A stretch of DNA of 64,000 bases from Polaribacter sp. SA4-10. GTDB lineage: Bacteria; Bacteroidota; Bacteroidia; Flavobacteriales; Flavobacteriaceae. Location: assembly GCF_002163835.1 (NCBI RefSeq), contig NZ_CP019331.1:930001-994000 (forward strand). Reading direction: 5' to 3'. The notes below the pieces were generated by a model. That model was not told the origin of the DNA and ran no database searches. It saw nothing but the letters and a program-made list of their open reading frames with translations. Shown here piece by piece: positions 18,363 to 27,992 of this stretch. Position 1 is the stretch's first letter, and each line of letters starts with the position of its first letter. A program made the translations under genes and the position numbers.

Positions 18363-20024
18363 TTATGACTTTAACTTATTTATTAATTCTATTAATGAAC
18401 AATTAGCTTGCTCGCCAGAGTTCATGTCTTTTAACGTAAAAACATCGTTTTCTACTTCAGAAACTACAAATTTTATTTCTCTAGAAGAAACATATTTCCA
18501 TTGTCGTTTTTGTTGCTTATTACTTTCACCTAAATCAGGATAAAATTCAGATTTTATGTTATTTTCTCTCAAACTTTTTATCGCTTTCATTTTAATAACA
18601 TCAGTAGTTGCATCAAAGTTTAAGAAAATAACTTTCGGTTTTGGGCTGTCAACAGCTTTAAATAAACCTAACTCTTCAAGAACTAAGTAAATTCTGTCTA
18701 ATCCAAAAGAGATTCCAACTCCAGAAACATCTTTTAAACCAAATATTCCTGTTAAGTCATCATATCTTCCACCACCACCAATAGAACCCATTTTTACACC
18801 TTCTGGAGCAGCAACTTCAAAAATTGCACCTGTATAATAGTTTAATCCTCTTGCTAAAGTTACATCTACTACTAAAGCTGCTGTTTCTAAACCTAATTCT
18901 TCAATAGCATTAATTACAAAACGCAACTCTTCTACGCCACTTATTCCTTCTTCAGAGGTTGATAACATGCTTTCTAAAGAAGCTAACTTCTCTAAGTTTG
19001 AACCAGAGAAATCGAATAAAGGTTGAACTTTTTCAATGGCTTCTTCAGTAATTCCTTTAGAAATCATTTCTTTTACAACTCCTTCTTTACCAATTTTATC
19101 TAACTTATCTAAAGCAACCGTAAAATCGATTAATTTGTCTTGTGCACCAATAACTTCTGCAATTCCAGATAATATTTTTCTATTATTGATTTTGATTGTT
19201 GTTCCTTCCAAACCTAACTTGGTAAAAACAGCATCATATAACTGAACAAACTCTACTTCTTGCCATAAAGATTTACTTCCAACAACATCTGCATCACATT
19301 GAAAAAACTCTCTAAAACGTCCTTTTTGTGGCTTATCTGCTCTCCAAACAGGCTGCACTTGATATCTTTTAAAAGGAAATGTGATTTCGTTTTGATGTTG
19401 TACAACGTATCTTGCAAAAGGAACTGTAAGGTCATATCTCAATGCTTTTTCACTTACATAATTACCCACATATTTATTTCCTAATTGATAATAAAAATCT
19501 GCAAAGACAATATTTGTTAATTCATTCAACTTATTTTTATCTTCTCCTGATATTTTATCATTTAAATGTGGAACTTTTAAAATTATTTCGGAAATTCTAA
19601 ACCAAATATCTTCTGTTAATTTAACTAAATCTATTCTACTTTCATCAAATTTTATATCTTTAATAACTCTTAATGCATTTGGAAATTCTCTAATAAATTT
19701 TTCTTCGAAAATATTTACATCAAATTTGTCTTTTTCTTTATTTATTTCTTCTCTTAAATTAAAAACTGCCGTTTTAATGGATTTTAGCAAATTATCATTA
19801 AAACTTCTCAAAAATTCTCCAGAATCTAAAATCTTAAAAATAAGTCGATCTCCTTCTTCACCATATTTCCCCATTAAGGTTGATGAATTTTCAAAACTTG
19901 GCGTTTCTATTGGTTGAAATCCGAAAGTTTCAAAGGCAGTTTTAATCGTGTTCATAATATAGGTACGATTTGCTACTTCTGTTGGCGAAAAATCTCTTGT
20001 TCCTTTTGGGATACTTGGTTTCAT
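18363..20024 (-). CDS. hisS: Histidyl-tRNA synthetase with an internal insertion
   Basis: Charges tRNA-His. Class II motifs are intact: PSIPKGTRDFSP start, SEKALRYDLTVPFARYV (191-207), VWRADKPQKGRFREFFQCDAD, and GSIGGGGRYDDLTGIFG. The protein has 553 residues, whereas related enzymes are about 455-460. The extra length lies between SGE (68-70) and SEKALRYD (191): about 120 residues here against roughly 25 in relatives I remember. The insert is helical and charged (LREEINKEKDKFD, IIDLVKLTEDIWFRISEI-like text). Since all catalytic motifs remain it should be active. Confidence 0.93.
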   Translation of the reverse strand: MKPSIPKGTRDFSPTEVANRTYIMNTIKTAFETFGFQPIETPSFENSSTLMGKYGEEGDRLIFKILDSGEFLRSFNDNLLKSIKTAVFNLREEINKEKDKFDVNIFEEKFIREFPNALRVIKDIKFDESRIDLVKLTEDIWFRISEIILKVPHLNDKISGEDKNKLNELTNIVFADFYYQLGNKYVGNYVSEKALRYDLTVPFARYVVQHQNEITFPFKRYQVQPVWRADKPQKGRFREFFQCDADVVGSKSLWQEVEFVQLYDAVFTKLGLEGTTIKINNRKILSGIAEVIGAQDKLIDFTVALDKLDKIGKEGVVKEMISKGITEEAIEKVQPLFDFSGSNLEKLASLESMLSTSEEGISGVEELRFVINAIEELGLETAALVVDVTLARGLNYYTGAIFEVAAPEGVKMGSIGGGGRYDDLTGIFGLKDVSGVGISFGLDRIYLVLEELGLFKAVDSPKPKVIFLNFDATTDVIKMKAIKSLRENNIKSEFYPDLGESNKQQKRQWKYVSSREIKFVVSEVENDVFTLKDMNSGEQANCSLIELINKLKS

Positions 20025-20136
20025 ATTTTTAATTATGAGTTATGAGTTTTTAATTTTTAGTTGCATCACTAAAAACTTAAAACTTAAAATTTAAAACTCG
20101 CAATTGGAAATTGCGCACGCAAATATCGTGAAAAAG

Positions 20137-21084
20137 TTATAATTTTTTAGCTGTTCTAAAGGTTTTATTTTGGCGTTTTAAACTATACAAAGAAGCATTC
20201 AACTCAAAACCCAATAATAGAATTATTGCATTTAACCAAGCAAATAGCATTAAGATAAGTAACGTACCAATAGAACCATATAATTGATTGTATTGAGCAA
20301 ATTTTACAACGTAAATTCCGAATAAATAAAAGGTAAATAATGAAACTACAGTTGTTAAAATGGCACCTGCAGAAAAGAATTTAATATTTTTTCCTTGTTT
20401 TGTACCAAATCTAAAAAGCAAAGAAACAATTGTAAAAATCATTACTAAAAAGATAAAGCTACGTCCTAATAAAAATAAATTTAAATCGTCTGTATTAAAC
20501 CACCCTTTTTCATCAATTTTAGATAATGCTACTTGATATAAAATAATTAAAGTGACTGCAATTATTAAAAATAATGACATTAATAAAGAAACCCCAAGCG
20601 AAATAAAATACGCTCTAAAAACGTTTCTAAACTCTTTTACATGGTACGAATATTCAAAACTACCAAAGATTGCATTTACACCGTTTGTCATTAAAAAAAT
20701 GGAGACTAAAAAACCAAAAGACAGCAATCCACCGTATTGATTATTAATAATATCTTCTAACACAACATTAACAGCTTCAAAGGTTTGTGGTGGTAAAACT
20801 TCTTTTATAAAAGAAAATAACCCCTCTTGAAAACCTTCTATTGGGATATATGGAATTAGGGTTAAAATGAAAAGTAAAAAGGGAAAAACAGCCATAAAAA
20901 AACTAAAGGCAATCCCACCTGCTCTTGTTGTTAAAGCGCCTCTAACAATACCAATAACATACATTTCTAGAACGTCATATAAAGACATTCCCTCTAAACC
21001 CGGAATTTTAATTTTCTTCAAAAATCTTACCAAAACATTAATAATTGGTATTTTTTCTAGTTTATCTTCTATTGGTTTTGTCAT
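20137..21084 (-). CDS. YihY/BrkB-family membrane protein
   Basis: A 315-residue inner-membrane protein with about six hydrophobic segments and the family landmark GGIAFSFFMAVFPFLLFIL near residue 58. The family was once called ribonuclease BN, but that assignment was wrong; its role is not settled. It follows the pentapeptide-like gene by 3 nt and is likely the last gene of the dcp operon. Confidence 0.88.
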   Translation of the reverse strand: MTKPIEDKLEKIPIINVLVRFLKKIKIPGLEGMSLYDVLEMYVIGIVRGALTTRAGGIAFSFFMAVFPFLLFILTLIPYIPIEGFQEGLFSFIKEVLPPQTFEAVNVVLEDIINNQYGGLLSFGFLVSIFLMTNGVNAIFGSFEYSYHVKEFRNVFRAYFISLGVSLLMSLFLIIAVTLIILYQVALSKIDEKGWFNTDDLNLFLLGRSFIFLVMIFTIVSLLFRFGTKQGKNIKFFSAGAILTTVVSLFTFYLFGIYVVKFAQYNQLYGSIGTLLILMLFAWLNAIILLLGFELNASLYSLKRQNKTFRTAKKL

Positions 21085-21087
21085 AAA

Positions 21088-21657
21088 TTATTCAATAACA
21101 ATATTGTATTTCTGTAACAGTCCTACACTATTTTCTTTGGTAAATTTCGCACCTTTTATTTGATTTTCATCAGGGTATATTGAAAAATTAAACGCTGACC
21201 TAAAATCTACTTTTTCAAGATTTGTTCTATCGAAAATCGCCAATTTTAAATCGCAATTATCTAAAACTGAATTGGTCAAAATCGTTTCTGTAAAATCTAC
21301 TTCTTGCAAATTGCAATTATTAAATTTTGTATTCGGAATTTTCAATTGATAAAAAGACGAGAAATTTAATTGACACTCTATAAATGAAAATTGTAATAAA
21401 AAAGGATCACATTCATTAAACTTCACTCCAATCATTTTACAGTTGATAAAGTTTACGTCTTTAAAAGCAGTATCATTTACAATAGTATTACTAAAATTAC
21501 ATTCAATAAATTCACATTCTACAAACTGAAAATTTGATGCGTGAATTGCTTCAAAATTACAATTTATAAATATACAATTATCATATTCTCCTTTCTTGAT
21601 TTTCGTTTTACTGAAATCAATTTTTGAATATTCTTCACTATCAAAATAGGTCTCCAT
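21088..21657 (-). CDS. Pentapeptide-repeat-like protein
   Basis: A 189-residue soluble protein with many A(N/D)LxF-like pentapeptides, for example CIFINCNFEAIHASNFQFVE and FTETILTNSVLDNCDLKLAIF, which predict a right-handed quadrilateral beta-helix. Some family members (Qnr, MfpA) mimic DNA and protect gyrase, but most have no known role and nothing here indicates a target. Its ATG directly follows the dcp stop (TAAATG), so it is co-translated with dcp. Confidence 0.85.
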   Translation of the reverse strand: METYFDSEEYSKIDFSKTKIKKGEYDNCIFINCNFEAIHASNFQFVECEFIECNFSNTIVNDTAFKDVNFINCKMIGVKFNECDPFLLQFSFIECQLNFSSFYQLKIPNTKFNNCNLQEVDFTETILTNSVLDNCDLKLAIFDRTNLEKVDFRSAFNFSIYPDENQIKGAKFTKENSVGLLQKYNIVIE

Positions 21658-23760
21658 TTATTTTAATCCTCTAGCTTTTAACATTGGAGCTGCTTCTGGA
21701 TTTCTCCCAGCAAAGGTTTTATACATTTCTGCATAATCCATTGTATTTCCTTTTGATAAAACTTGCTCACGGAATTTCTGTCCGTTTTTACGTGTTAATA
21801 ACCCATTGTCTCTAAACCAATCATATGCATCATGACTCAACATTTCTGTCCATAAATACGAATAATAACCTGCAGCATAACCACCACTAAAAATATGTGC
21901 AAAATAAGTTGAACGATATCTTGGTGGAACTTCATCAACATTTAATTTCATACTTTTTAAAGCTCTTGATTCAAACTTAGCTACATCTTCAATTTTTTCA
22001 TCAGCAGAAATTGTGTGCCATTTCATATCTAAACTAGAAGAACATAAGTTTTCAATCATAGAATACCCTTGATTAAAAGTACCTGCATCTTTAATTTTTT
22101 TCAATAATTCTGCAGGAATAACTTCTCCTGTTTTATAATGTAATGCGTAGTTTTTTAAGATTTCTGGATGTGTAGACCAATTCTCATTAAATTGAGATGG
22201 AAATTCTACAAAATCTCTTGCTGTACTTGTTCCTGATATTGAAGCATACTTTTGATTTCCGAAAAAACCATGCAATGCATGTCCAAATTCATGAAACATG
22301 GTTTCTACACCATCAAAACTAATTAATGCAGGTTCTCCTTGTGCCGGTTTTGGCGAGTTACAAACATTATAAATTACAGGTTTTTGATTACGTAATTTAG
22401 ATTGTTTCACAAAACTACTCATCCACGCGCCACCACGTTTACTGTCTCTTGCAAAGAAATCACCAAAGTACAATCCTAATTTACTCCCATCTTCTTCAAA
22501 CAACTCATAAACAACTACATCTGGATGATATGTTGGAATATCTGTGCGTTTTTTAAAAGTGATTCCATACAACTTTGTTGCTGCATAAAAAACGCCTTTT
22601 TCTAAAACATTCGTTACTTCGAAATACTGTTTCACCTCTTCTTCATCTAAATTGTATTTAGATTTACGAACTTTTTCTGCATAACGATTCCAATCGTATG
22701 GCGTTAATTTAAAGTCATTTCCTTCCTTATTAATTTCTTCCTGAATTTCTTTTATTTCAGATATTGCTTTCTCTAAAGAACCAGGAATTAAGTTTTCAAA
22801 CATATTAAAAACTTTACCTGGTGTTGCAGCCATTGTTCCTTGCAAACTCCAACTTGCATAATTATCAAAGCCTAAAATTTGTGCTTTTTCAGCGCGTAAC
22901 AAAACCATTTTTTTTACTAAATCACTTGTGTTGTATTCTCCAACATCGGCTCTATGTATAGATTTCTCAAATAATTGCTCTCTAATTTCTCTATTTTCTA
23001 AAATTTGTAATGAAGGCTGTTGCGTGGTATTTATTAACTGAATTTCATACTTACCCTCTTTTTCTAAAGACTTTATTTTTTCTTCAGAAAAACCTTTTAA
23101 TTGTGCCTTCTCAGAAACTACAATTCCGCCCTTTTTACTTGCGTCTAACAACTTCTTCCCAAAATCATTTGACAAACTGGCTATTTCAGAGTTTATTTCT
23201 TTTAATTTCCCCTTTTTATCTTCAGATAAATTTGCACCTGCTTTAGAGAAGTTTTTAAAATATTCTTTTACTAAGTGATCCGATTCTGCATCTAAATCAG
23301 CAGCAGACAAATTATCATAAACCGTTTTAATTTTCCTAAATAACTTTGTATTTAATAAAACTTCATCACTGTGTTTAGAGAATTTTGGTGCTAATTCTGT
23401 TTGATTCTCCTTTATGGTATCATTTGTATGTGCACTTGCAAGCCCATAAAAAACAGCAGTTACATTATCTAATACCTTGCTACTCTCTTCTAGAGCTAAA
23501 ATGGTATTTTTAAATGTTGGCGTTTCTTTATTTATAGTAATTTTTTCAATTGCTTCATTCTGTAATTTCATTCCTTCTAAAATAGCCGGTAAAAAATGAG
23601 ACGTTTTTATTTTATTGAAATCTGGAGTACCATATTCCAACGTATTTTTAATTAATAAAGGATTGCTAGATAACTCCATATTATTTTCTTTTTTCACTTC
23701 TTTAGTATCGCAAGAAATTACGAGTACTAAGCAGGCTACTATCATTATATATTTTTTCAT
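21658..23760 (-). CDS. dcp: M3-family peptidyl-dipeptidase (Dcp-like) lipoprotein
   Basis: A zinc metallopeptidase that removes dipeptides from peptide C-termini. The HEFGH zinc motif is at about residues 486-490, followed by the expected glutamate region (MIENLCSSSLDMKWH). A lipoprotein signal with Cys17 (LVLVISC) indicates a periplasmic enzyme anchored in a membrane; the classic E. coli enzyme lacks this anchor. Length 700 is normal. It is the first gene of a dcp-pentapeptide-YihY operon. Confidence 0.93.
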   Translation of the reverse strand: MKKYIMIVACLVLVISCDTKEVKKENNMELSSNPLLIKNTLEYGTPDFNKIKTSHFLPAILEGMKLQNEAIEKITINKETPTFKNTILALEESSKVLDNVTAVFYGLASAHTNDTIKENQTELAPKFSKHSDEVLLNTKLFRKIKTVYDNLSAADLDAESDHLVKEYFKNFSKAGANLSEDKKGKLKEINSEIASLSNDFGKKLLDASKKGGIVVSEKAQLKGFSEEKIKSLEKEGKYEIQLINTTQQPSLQILENREIREQLFEKSIHRADVGEYNTSDLVKKMVLLRAEKAQILGFDNYASWSLQGTMAATPGKVFNMFENLIPGSLEKAISEIKEIQEEINKEGNDFKLTPYDWNRYAEKVRKSKYNLDEEEVKQYFEVTNVLEKGVFYAATKLYGITFKKRTDIPTYHPDVVVYELFEEDGSKLGLYFGDFFARDSKRGGAWMSSFVKQSKLRNQKPVIYNVCNSPKPAQGEPALISFDGVETMFHEFGHALHGFFGNQKYASISGTSTARDFVEFPSQFNENWSTHPEILKNYALHYKTGEVIPAELLKKIKDAGTFNQGYSMIENLCSSSLDMKWHTISADEKIEDVAKFESRALKSMKLNVDEVPPRYRSTYFAHIFSGGYAAGYYSYLWTEMLSHDAYDWFRDNGLLTRKNGQKFREQVLSKGNTMDYAEMYKTFAGRNPEAAPMLKARGLK

Positions 23761-23813
23761 TTTTATTTATTTTAAAGTGATAAACTCAAACTGTGCAACT
23801 TTTTTACTTATTT

Positions 23814-24671
23814 TTAAAAAGCTTTTAAGCTCAAATCTAAATTATAAACGGAGTGTGTTAATGCGCCAGATGAAATAAAATCGACACCACATTCTGCGTA
23901 TTTTCTAATTGTATCTTCGTTAATTCCGCCAGAAGATTCTGTTAAACAAGTATCACCAATTAAAGCAACTGCTTTTCTAGTATCTTCATAATTAAAATTG
24001 TCTATTAGAATTCTATAAACTCCTTCATTAGAAAGAATTTCTTTAATTTCTTCTAAACTTCTAGCTTCAACAATAATCTTTATATCAAGATTTTTCTCAG
24101 CTAAATATTTCTTTGTTTTTGTAATTGCTGCTGTAATTCCGCCAGCAAAATCGATATGATTGTCTTTAATCATTACCATATCATACAATGCAAAACGATG
24201 ATTTTCTCCACCACCAATTTTTACAGCCCATTTTTCTATAGCTCTAATTCCTGGAGTTGTTTTTCTAGTATCTAAAACTTTGGTTTTTGTACCTTTTAAT
24301 AAATCAGCAAAAAAAGCAGTTTTTGTAGCAATTGCGCTCATTCTCTGCATCGCATTTAAAACCAAACGCTCTGCCATTAAAATAGATTGAGATTTCCCTG
24401 AAACATGAAAAACAATATCTCCGTATTTCACTTTATCTCCATCATTTATAAACGTTTCTACTTCTAAATCTGCATCTACATGGTTAAAAACCATTTTTGC
24501 AAATGCCACTCCAGCAATAATTCCATCCTCTTTTACTAATAGTTTTGCTTGTCCTTTTGCAGCTGTAGGAATACAAGAAAGTGATGTATGATCCCCTTCT
24601 CCAATGTCTTCTCTTATGGCATTTTTAATAATTAACTCAAGTTCTTTTTCAAATTGCGCTTTAGATATCAT
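23814..24671 (-). CDS. nadC: Nicotinate-nucleotide pyrophosphorylase (quinolinate phosphoribosyltransferase)
   Basis: Makes nicotinate mononucleotide from quinolinate and PRPP in NAD synthesis. The signature DTRKTTPGIRAIEKWAVKIGGGxNHRF and MIKDNH are present, and SGGI near residue 245 contacts phosphate. Length 285 is normal. It is divergent from rlmH with only 62 nt between, so the two promoters overlap or lie side by side. Confidence 0.96.
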   Translation of the reverse strand: MISKAQFEKELELIIKNAIREDIGEGDHTSLSCIPTAAKGQAKLLVKEDGIIAGVAFAKMVFNHVDADLEVETFINDGDKVKYGDIVFHVSGKSQSILMAERLVLNAMQRMSAIATKTAFFADLLKGTKTKVLDTRKTTPGIRAIEKWAVKIGGGENHRFALYDMVMIKDNHIDFAGGITAAITKTKKYLAEKNLDIKIIVEARSLEEIKEILSNEGVYRILIDNFNYEDTRKAVALIGDTCLTESSGGINEDTIRKYAECGVDFISSGALTHSVYNLDLSLKAF

Positions 24672-24721
24672 AAGTTTTCTTTATTCTGATGTAAAAATAG
24701 TAATTCGTAACTCATAATTCA

Positions 24722-24729
24722 TAATTTTG
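24722..24729 (+). promoter_or_regulatory. -7 element immediately before rlmH
   Basis: TAATTTTG matches TAnnTTTG and ends only 4 nt before the rlmH ATG. A transcription start at the usual distance would fall at or next to the start codon. No good -33 TTG was found at 19 nt spacing. Confidence 0.45.
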
Positions 24730-24733
24730 CAGC

Positions 24734-25207
24734 ATGAAAATTAAACTTCTTGCCATTGGTAAAACTGATAATAAAAATTTAATTCAGTTAATTGATGAAT
24801 ATCAAAACCGATTAAAATATTATATAAAGTTTGAACTGGAAATTATTCCTGACATTAAAAATGTAAAGAATTTAAGTGAAGTTCAACAAAAGGAAAAAGA
24901 AGGAGAATTAATTTTAAGTAAACTACAAAACACAGATCATTTAGTTTTGTTAGATGATAAAGGGAAACACTTTACTTCAATTGAATTTTCTAAGTATTTA
25001 CAAAAGAAAATGAACTCTGGTATAAAACAATTAGTCTTAGTAATTGGCGGACCTTATGGTTTTTCTGATGCGGTTTATAAAAAATCTATTGGAAAAATAT
25101 CACTATCTAAAATGACATTTTCACATCAAATGATTCGTCTTTTTATTGTAGAACAACTCTATAGGGGTTATACAATTTTAAAGAATGAACCCTATCATCA
25201 TGAATAA
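24734..25207 (+). CDS. rlmH: 23S rRNA pseudouridine(1915) N3-methyltransferase
   Basis: SPOUT-class methyltransferase that modifies pseudouridine 1915 in helix 69 of 23S rRNA. The 157-residue length and the SAM-binding knot sequence LVIGGPYGFSDAVY, followed by LSKMTFSHQMIRLFIVEQLYRGY and the terminal EPYHHE, are diagnostic. It converges on the AraC-type regulator gene. Confidence 0.97.
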   Translation: MKIKLLAIGKTDNKNLIQLIDEYQNRLKYYIKFELEIIPDIKNVKNLSEVQQKEKEGELILSKLQNTDHLVLLDDKGKHFTSIEFSKYLQKKMNSGIKQLVLVIGGPYGFSDAVYKKSIGKISLSKMTFSHQMIRLFIVEQLYRGYTILKNEPYHHE

Positions 25208-25218
25208 AAAAGGGTTAA

Positions 25219-26412
25219 TTATTTTTTAGCTTTCACATAGTCAAGAGGTGAATATGTAGTTATCTTTTTAAAAGCAATAAAAAAAGGATTATAAGAAGAA
25301 AAACCTGTTGTATACGCTACAGACTCAAAAGTTTCTGTTTGTAAAAAACCTGTTTTTATGAGCGAAATTGCATCTTGTATTCTACTATTCATCCTATATT
25401 CAGAAAAAGATAATTTAGAATGATATTTAAATAAATATACAATGTGACTTGCAGGAACACCTAGTTTCACGGCGATATCACTTTGTGAGGTTTTTTGATT
25501 ACGAAAAATCAATTTTTCTGCAGTTAATTTTTCAACTTCATTGATATAACTAACAATATTACTTCTAACCTTTTCTTGTAATTTTTTATCTTGACTATTT
25601 TGTGGAATATCTGTTTCAAATACCCAATTATCATCAATTTCTATAACAACTTCCTCTTCTTCCTGTTCCTCCTCTTCTTCAGATAAAGGATCATTAAATC
25701 TAATTAAGGTTTTATTTAGTATTGGAAGACCAAATAATATTTCTGGAGATGTTAAAATTTTAAAAAAAATAAACAACCAAAAAAGTAATGAAAAAATAGC
25801 CATCGATTTTCCTGAAAGACTAACACCATTATTAGATTCTGTATATAAAGAGACTAGTACCATAACACTACTAAGCGTGTTAATTGTAAACAAATACATT
25901 GTCCAATTTTTAACTAAATTAAAATGTTTGCTATTAAAAACCTTATTTTTTCTAAACCATATACTCTTACTTAATAAAGCAAAGGCCACTATTAAATAGA
26001 ATAGCATAAATATTCCTATCAAAAAGAAATTGGTTATAGGGCCAAAATAAAAGATAAAACTATTTTCTAAAGTTTCATTTGAATTAATAAAATAGAGAAA
26101 TAGAATAAAAATAAGGTGTTTTAAATCTTTATAGCTATATGCTTTTTTTTGAAGTGTTAGATATTTATAATATAAATAATAACAAGGAACAATAATTAAA
26201 TACAATATCGAATGTACACCTCTATCAGGTTTTAAAAGTACTTGTAAACTTAAATCATAACTTCCATGCACTAGAAAACGAAAAGAAACTAAACCTATAA
26301 CTAAAACTAAAAAAAAATTATAGAAAGGATTGGACCTGTAAGATCTTATCATTAAGGAAAAGGTAACAATACCTATAATACCAGTAAAAAAAAATAAAAG
26401 AGATTCTATCAA
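25219..26412 (-). CDS. Membrane-bound AraC-family regulator
   Basis: About seven hydrophobic segments fill residues 1-240, then a highly acidic linker (run of Glu near 255-265) and a C-terminal AraC/HTH_18 domain with TSQSDIAVKLGVPASHIVYLF and FESVAYTTGFSSYNPFFIAFKKIT. It resembles membrane-anchored AraC regulators of flavobacteria that sense a signal at the inner membrane; ligand and targets are unknown. An upstream TTG at 26439 gives 9 more residues but lies inside a -7 promoter motif, so the TTG at 26412 (MIESLLFFF) is chosen. No adjacent transporter gene suggests a target. Confidence 0.8.
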   Translation of the reverse strand: MIESLLFFFTGIIGIVTFSLMIRSYRSNPFYNFFLVLVIGLVSFRFLVHGSYDLSLQVLLKPDRGVHSILYLIIVPCYYLYYKYLTLQKKAYSYKDLKHLIFILFLYFINSNETLENSFIFYFGPITNFFLIGIFMLFYLIVAFALLSKSIWFRKNKVFNSKHFNLVKNWTMYLFTINTLSSVMVLVSLYTESNNGVSLSGKSMAIFSLLFWLFIFFKILTSPEILFGLPILNKTLIRFNDPLSEEEEEQEEEEVVIEIDDNWVFETDIPQNSQDKKLQEKVRSNIVSYINEVEKLTAEKLIFRNQKTSQSDIAVKLGVPASHIVYLFKYHSKLSFSEYRMNSRIQDAISLIKTGFLQTETFESVAYTTGFSSYNPFFIAFKKITTYSPLDYVKAKK

Positions 26413-26436
26413 ACTATTGCCACATATTTTATTGTA

Positions 26437-26444
26437 CAAAAGTA
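26437..26444 (-). promoter_or_regulatory. -7 element of the AraC-type regulator promoter
   Basis: Minus-strand TACTTTTG fits TAnnTTTG. It covers the TTG codon at 26439, which therefore cannot be the translation start if this promoter is used. Confidence 0.5.
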
Positions 26445-26473
26445 AGCAACTTTGATAATTCTTTTTATATTAA

Positions 26474-26523
26474 ATTCAATTTTATTCAATTTTATTCAAT
26501 TTCATTCAATTTTATTCAATTTC
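26474..26523. repeat. Five tandem 10-bp repeats
   Basis: ATTCAATTT(T/C) is repeated five times head to tail, 30-80 bp upstream of the AraC-type regulator. It is non-coding. The 10-bp period equals one helical turn, so it could be an operator array or simply slipped-strand expansion. Confidence 0.85.
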
Positions 26524-26974
26524 TAATAAATCCACCTTACTGATTCGTTAAAACACTTATTGATTCCCTTAAAAATTAAACTTTTCAATTTATTAAGAAA
26601 GATTAAACATGTTTTTTGTTTTATGTTTGCAGTCAGTAACAAGTTCATGCAAAAAAATAACTGCATTTACTACAAAAAATTAACTGCCAGTATAAAATGT
26701 TTTTAGAAGAGGATCTTACAATTATTTTATAATAATACTTTTGGGGGAAAGTTTTTAATATAAATTAAACAATCTTATTTAAACATTTTCTGGCAGATTT
26801 TTTTTCTACTTATCACAAATTAAAGAAAGTGTAATATAATTTTACGCTACTACTCTAAACAGGTAAAAACTATCCTTTACAATTCTTAAATTAAGTAGTA
26901 TTAAAACTAAATCTTCTCTATAAATAATTAGGAATTCAAAACAACAGGCTACAAAATTTTACTGTTAATTTCCT
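26524..26974. other. Long intergenic region with no recognisable gene
   Basis: About 450 bp between the tandem repeats and the rdgB promoter. A lone TACTTTTG (26736-26743, plus strand) fits a -7 element but no open frame follows it. CTGCCAG (about 26692) and CTGGCAG (about 26790, followed by eight T residues) form a weak inverted pair that could bound a small transcript. No coding sequence is seen on either strand. Confidence 0.4.
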
Positions 26975-26982
26975 TACATTTG
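26975..26982 (+). promoter_or_regulatory. -7 element of the rdgB promoter
   Basis: TACATTTG fits TAnnTTTG and ends 14 nt before the rdgB ATG. No TTG at the expected -33 position. Confidence 0.45.
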
Positions 26983-26996
26983 CTTAAATTAAACAA

Positions 26997-27572
26997 ATGA
27001 AATTAGTTTTTGCAACCAATAACCTCAACAAACTTTCCGAAGTTCAAAAAATGTTACCAGACTCAATTGAATTATTGAGTTTAAAAGACATTAATTGTTT
27101 TGATGAAATTGATGAAACTGAAACCACTTTAGAAGGAAATGCACATTTAAAAGCAGACTACATTACCAATAAATTTGGTTATAACTGTTTTGCTGATGAT
27201 ACGGGGTTAGAAGTTGAAAGTTTAGGTGGAAAACCCGGAGTATATTCTGCTCGTTTTGCTGGTGAACCTTCAAACTCTGAAAATAATATGCAAAAACTAT
27301 TAGTAGATTTAGAAGACAAAGAAAACAGAAAAGCACAATTTAGAACTGCAGTTGTATTAAATTTAGATGGAAAAAAACATCTTTTTGAAGGCATTTGTAA
27401 AGGTGAAATTTTAACAAAAAAACAAGGAGAAAAAGGTTTTGGCTATGATCCTATTTTTAAACCAGCAGACTTTTCTAAATCTTTTGCAGAAATGACTTCA
27501 GAAGAGAAAAATATTATTTCTCATAGAGGGATTGCCATTAAAAAATTGGTTGCCTTTTTATCAAAAACATAA
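26997..27572 (+). CDS. rdgB: Non-canonical purine NTP pyrophosphatase (RdgB/HAM1)
   Basis: Hydrolyses dITP, XTP and similar aberrant purine nucleotides to keep them out of DNA and RNA. Start [15 protein letters not shown], catalytic block [23 protein letters not shown] and [18 protein letters not shown] with SHRG near the end are all standard. Length 191 is normal. It is followed 3 nt later by the Dabb lipoprotein gene. Confidence 0.97.
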   Translation: MKLVFATNNLNKLSEVQKMLPDSIELLSLKDINCFDEIDETETTLEGNAHLKADYITNKFGYNCFADDTGLEVESLGGKPGVYSARFAGEPSNSENNMQKLLVDLEDKENRKAQFRTAVVLNLDGKKHLFEGICKGEILTKKQGEKGFGYDPIFKPADFSKSFAEMTSEEKNIISHRGIAIKKLVAFLSKT

Positions 27573-27575
27573 AAC

Positions 27576-27959
27576 ATGAAAATAAACACCTTAATAATAC
27601 TTGCAGCAATTCTAATTAGTAGTTGTACAACAAAACCAGAAGTAACTACCAATACAAAACAATTAAGACATATTGTTTTATTTAAATTTAAAGAAGCCTC
27701 CTCTCATGTAGATGTTAAAAAAGTAGAAGCTGCATTTGTAAATTTACCTACTAAAATTAAAGAAATAAAAGGTTTTGAATGGGGACTAAACAATAGTACA
27801 GAAGATTTAAATAAAGATTTTACACATTGTTTTATGGTTACTTTTAAGAGTGAAGAAGATAGAAACACCTACCTACCTCATCCAGATCATTTAGCTTTTG
27901 TAGAAGTTTTAAAACCACATTTAGAAGATGTTTTGGTTTTAGATTATTGGGCAAAATAA
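27576..27959 (+). CDS. Dabb-domain lipoprotein
   Basis: A 127-residue protein with a lipoprotein signal (Cys17 in LISSC) and a stress-responsive alpha/beta-barrel (Dabb) domain: LRHIVLFKFKEASS at about 31-44, GFEWGLNN, and YLPHPDHLAFVEVLKPHL near the end. Dabb proteins are ferredoxin-like dimers of mostly unknown role. It probably shares a transcript with rdgB. Confidence 0.88.
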   Translation: MKINTLIILAAILISSCTTKPEVTTNTKQLRHIVLFKFKEASSHVDVKKVEAAFVNLPTKIKEIKGFEWGLNNSTEDLNKDFTHCFMVTFKSEEDRNTYLPHPDHLAFVEVLKPHLEDVLVLDYWAK

Positions 27960-27992
27960 TTTTAAACAACTACAATTGTCGTTAATAAATAG

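Noticed and set aside
26474..26523. CRISPR array
   Set aside because: The repeats are only 10 bp, directly abutting and without spacers.
27960..27992. Cobalamin riboswitch before the FecCD permease gene
   Set aside because: Only 33 nt separate it from the previous gene, far too short, and no B12-box sequence is visible.
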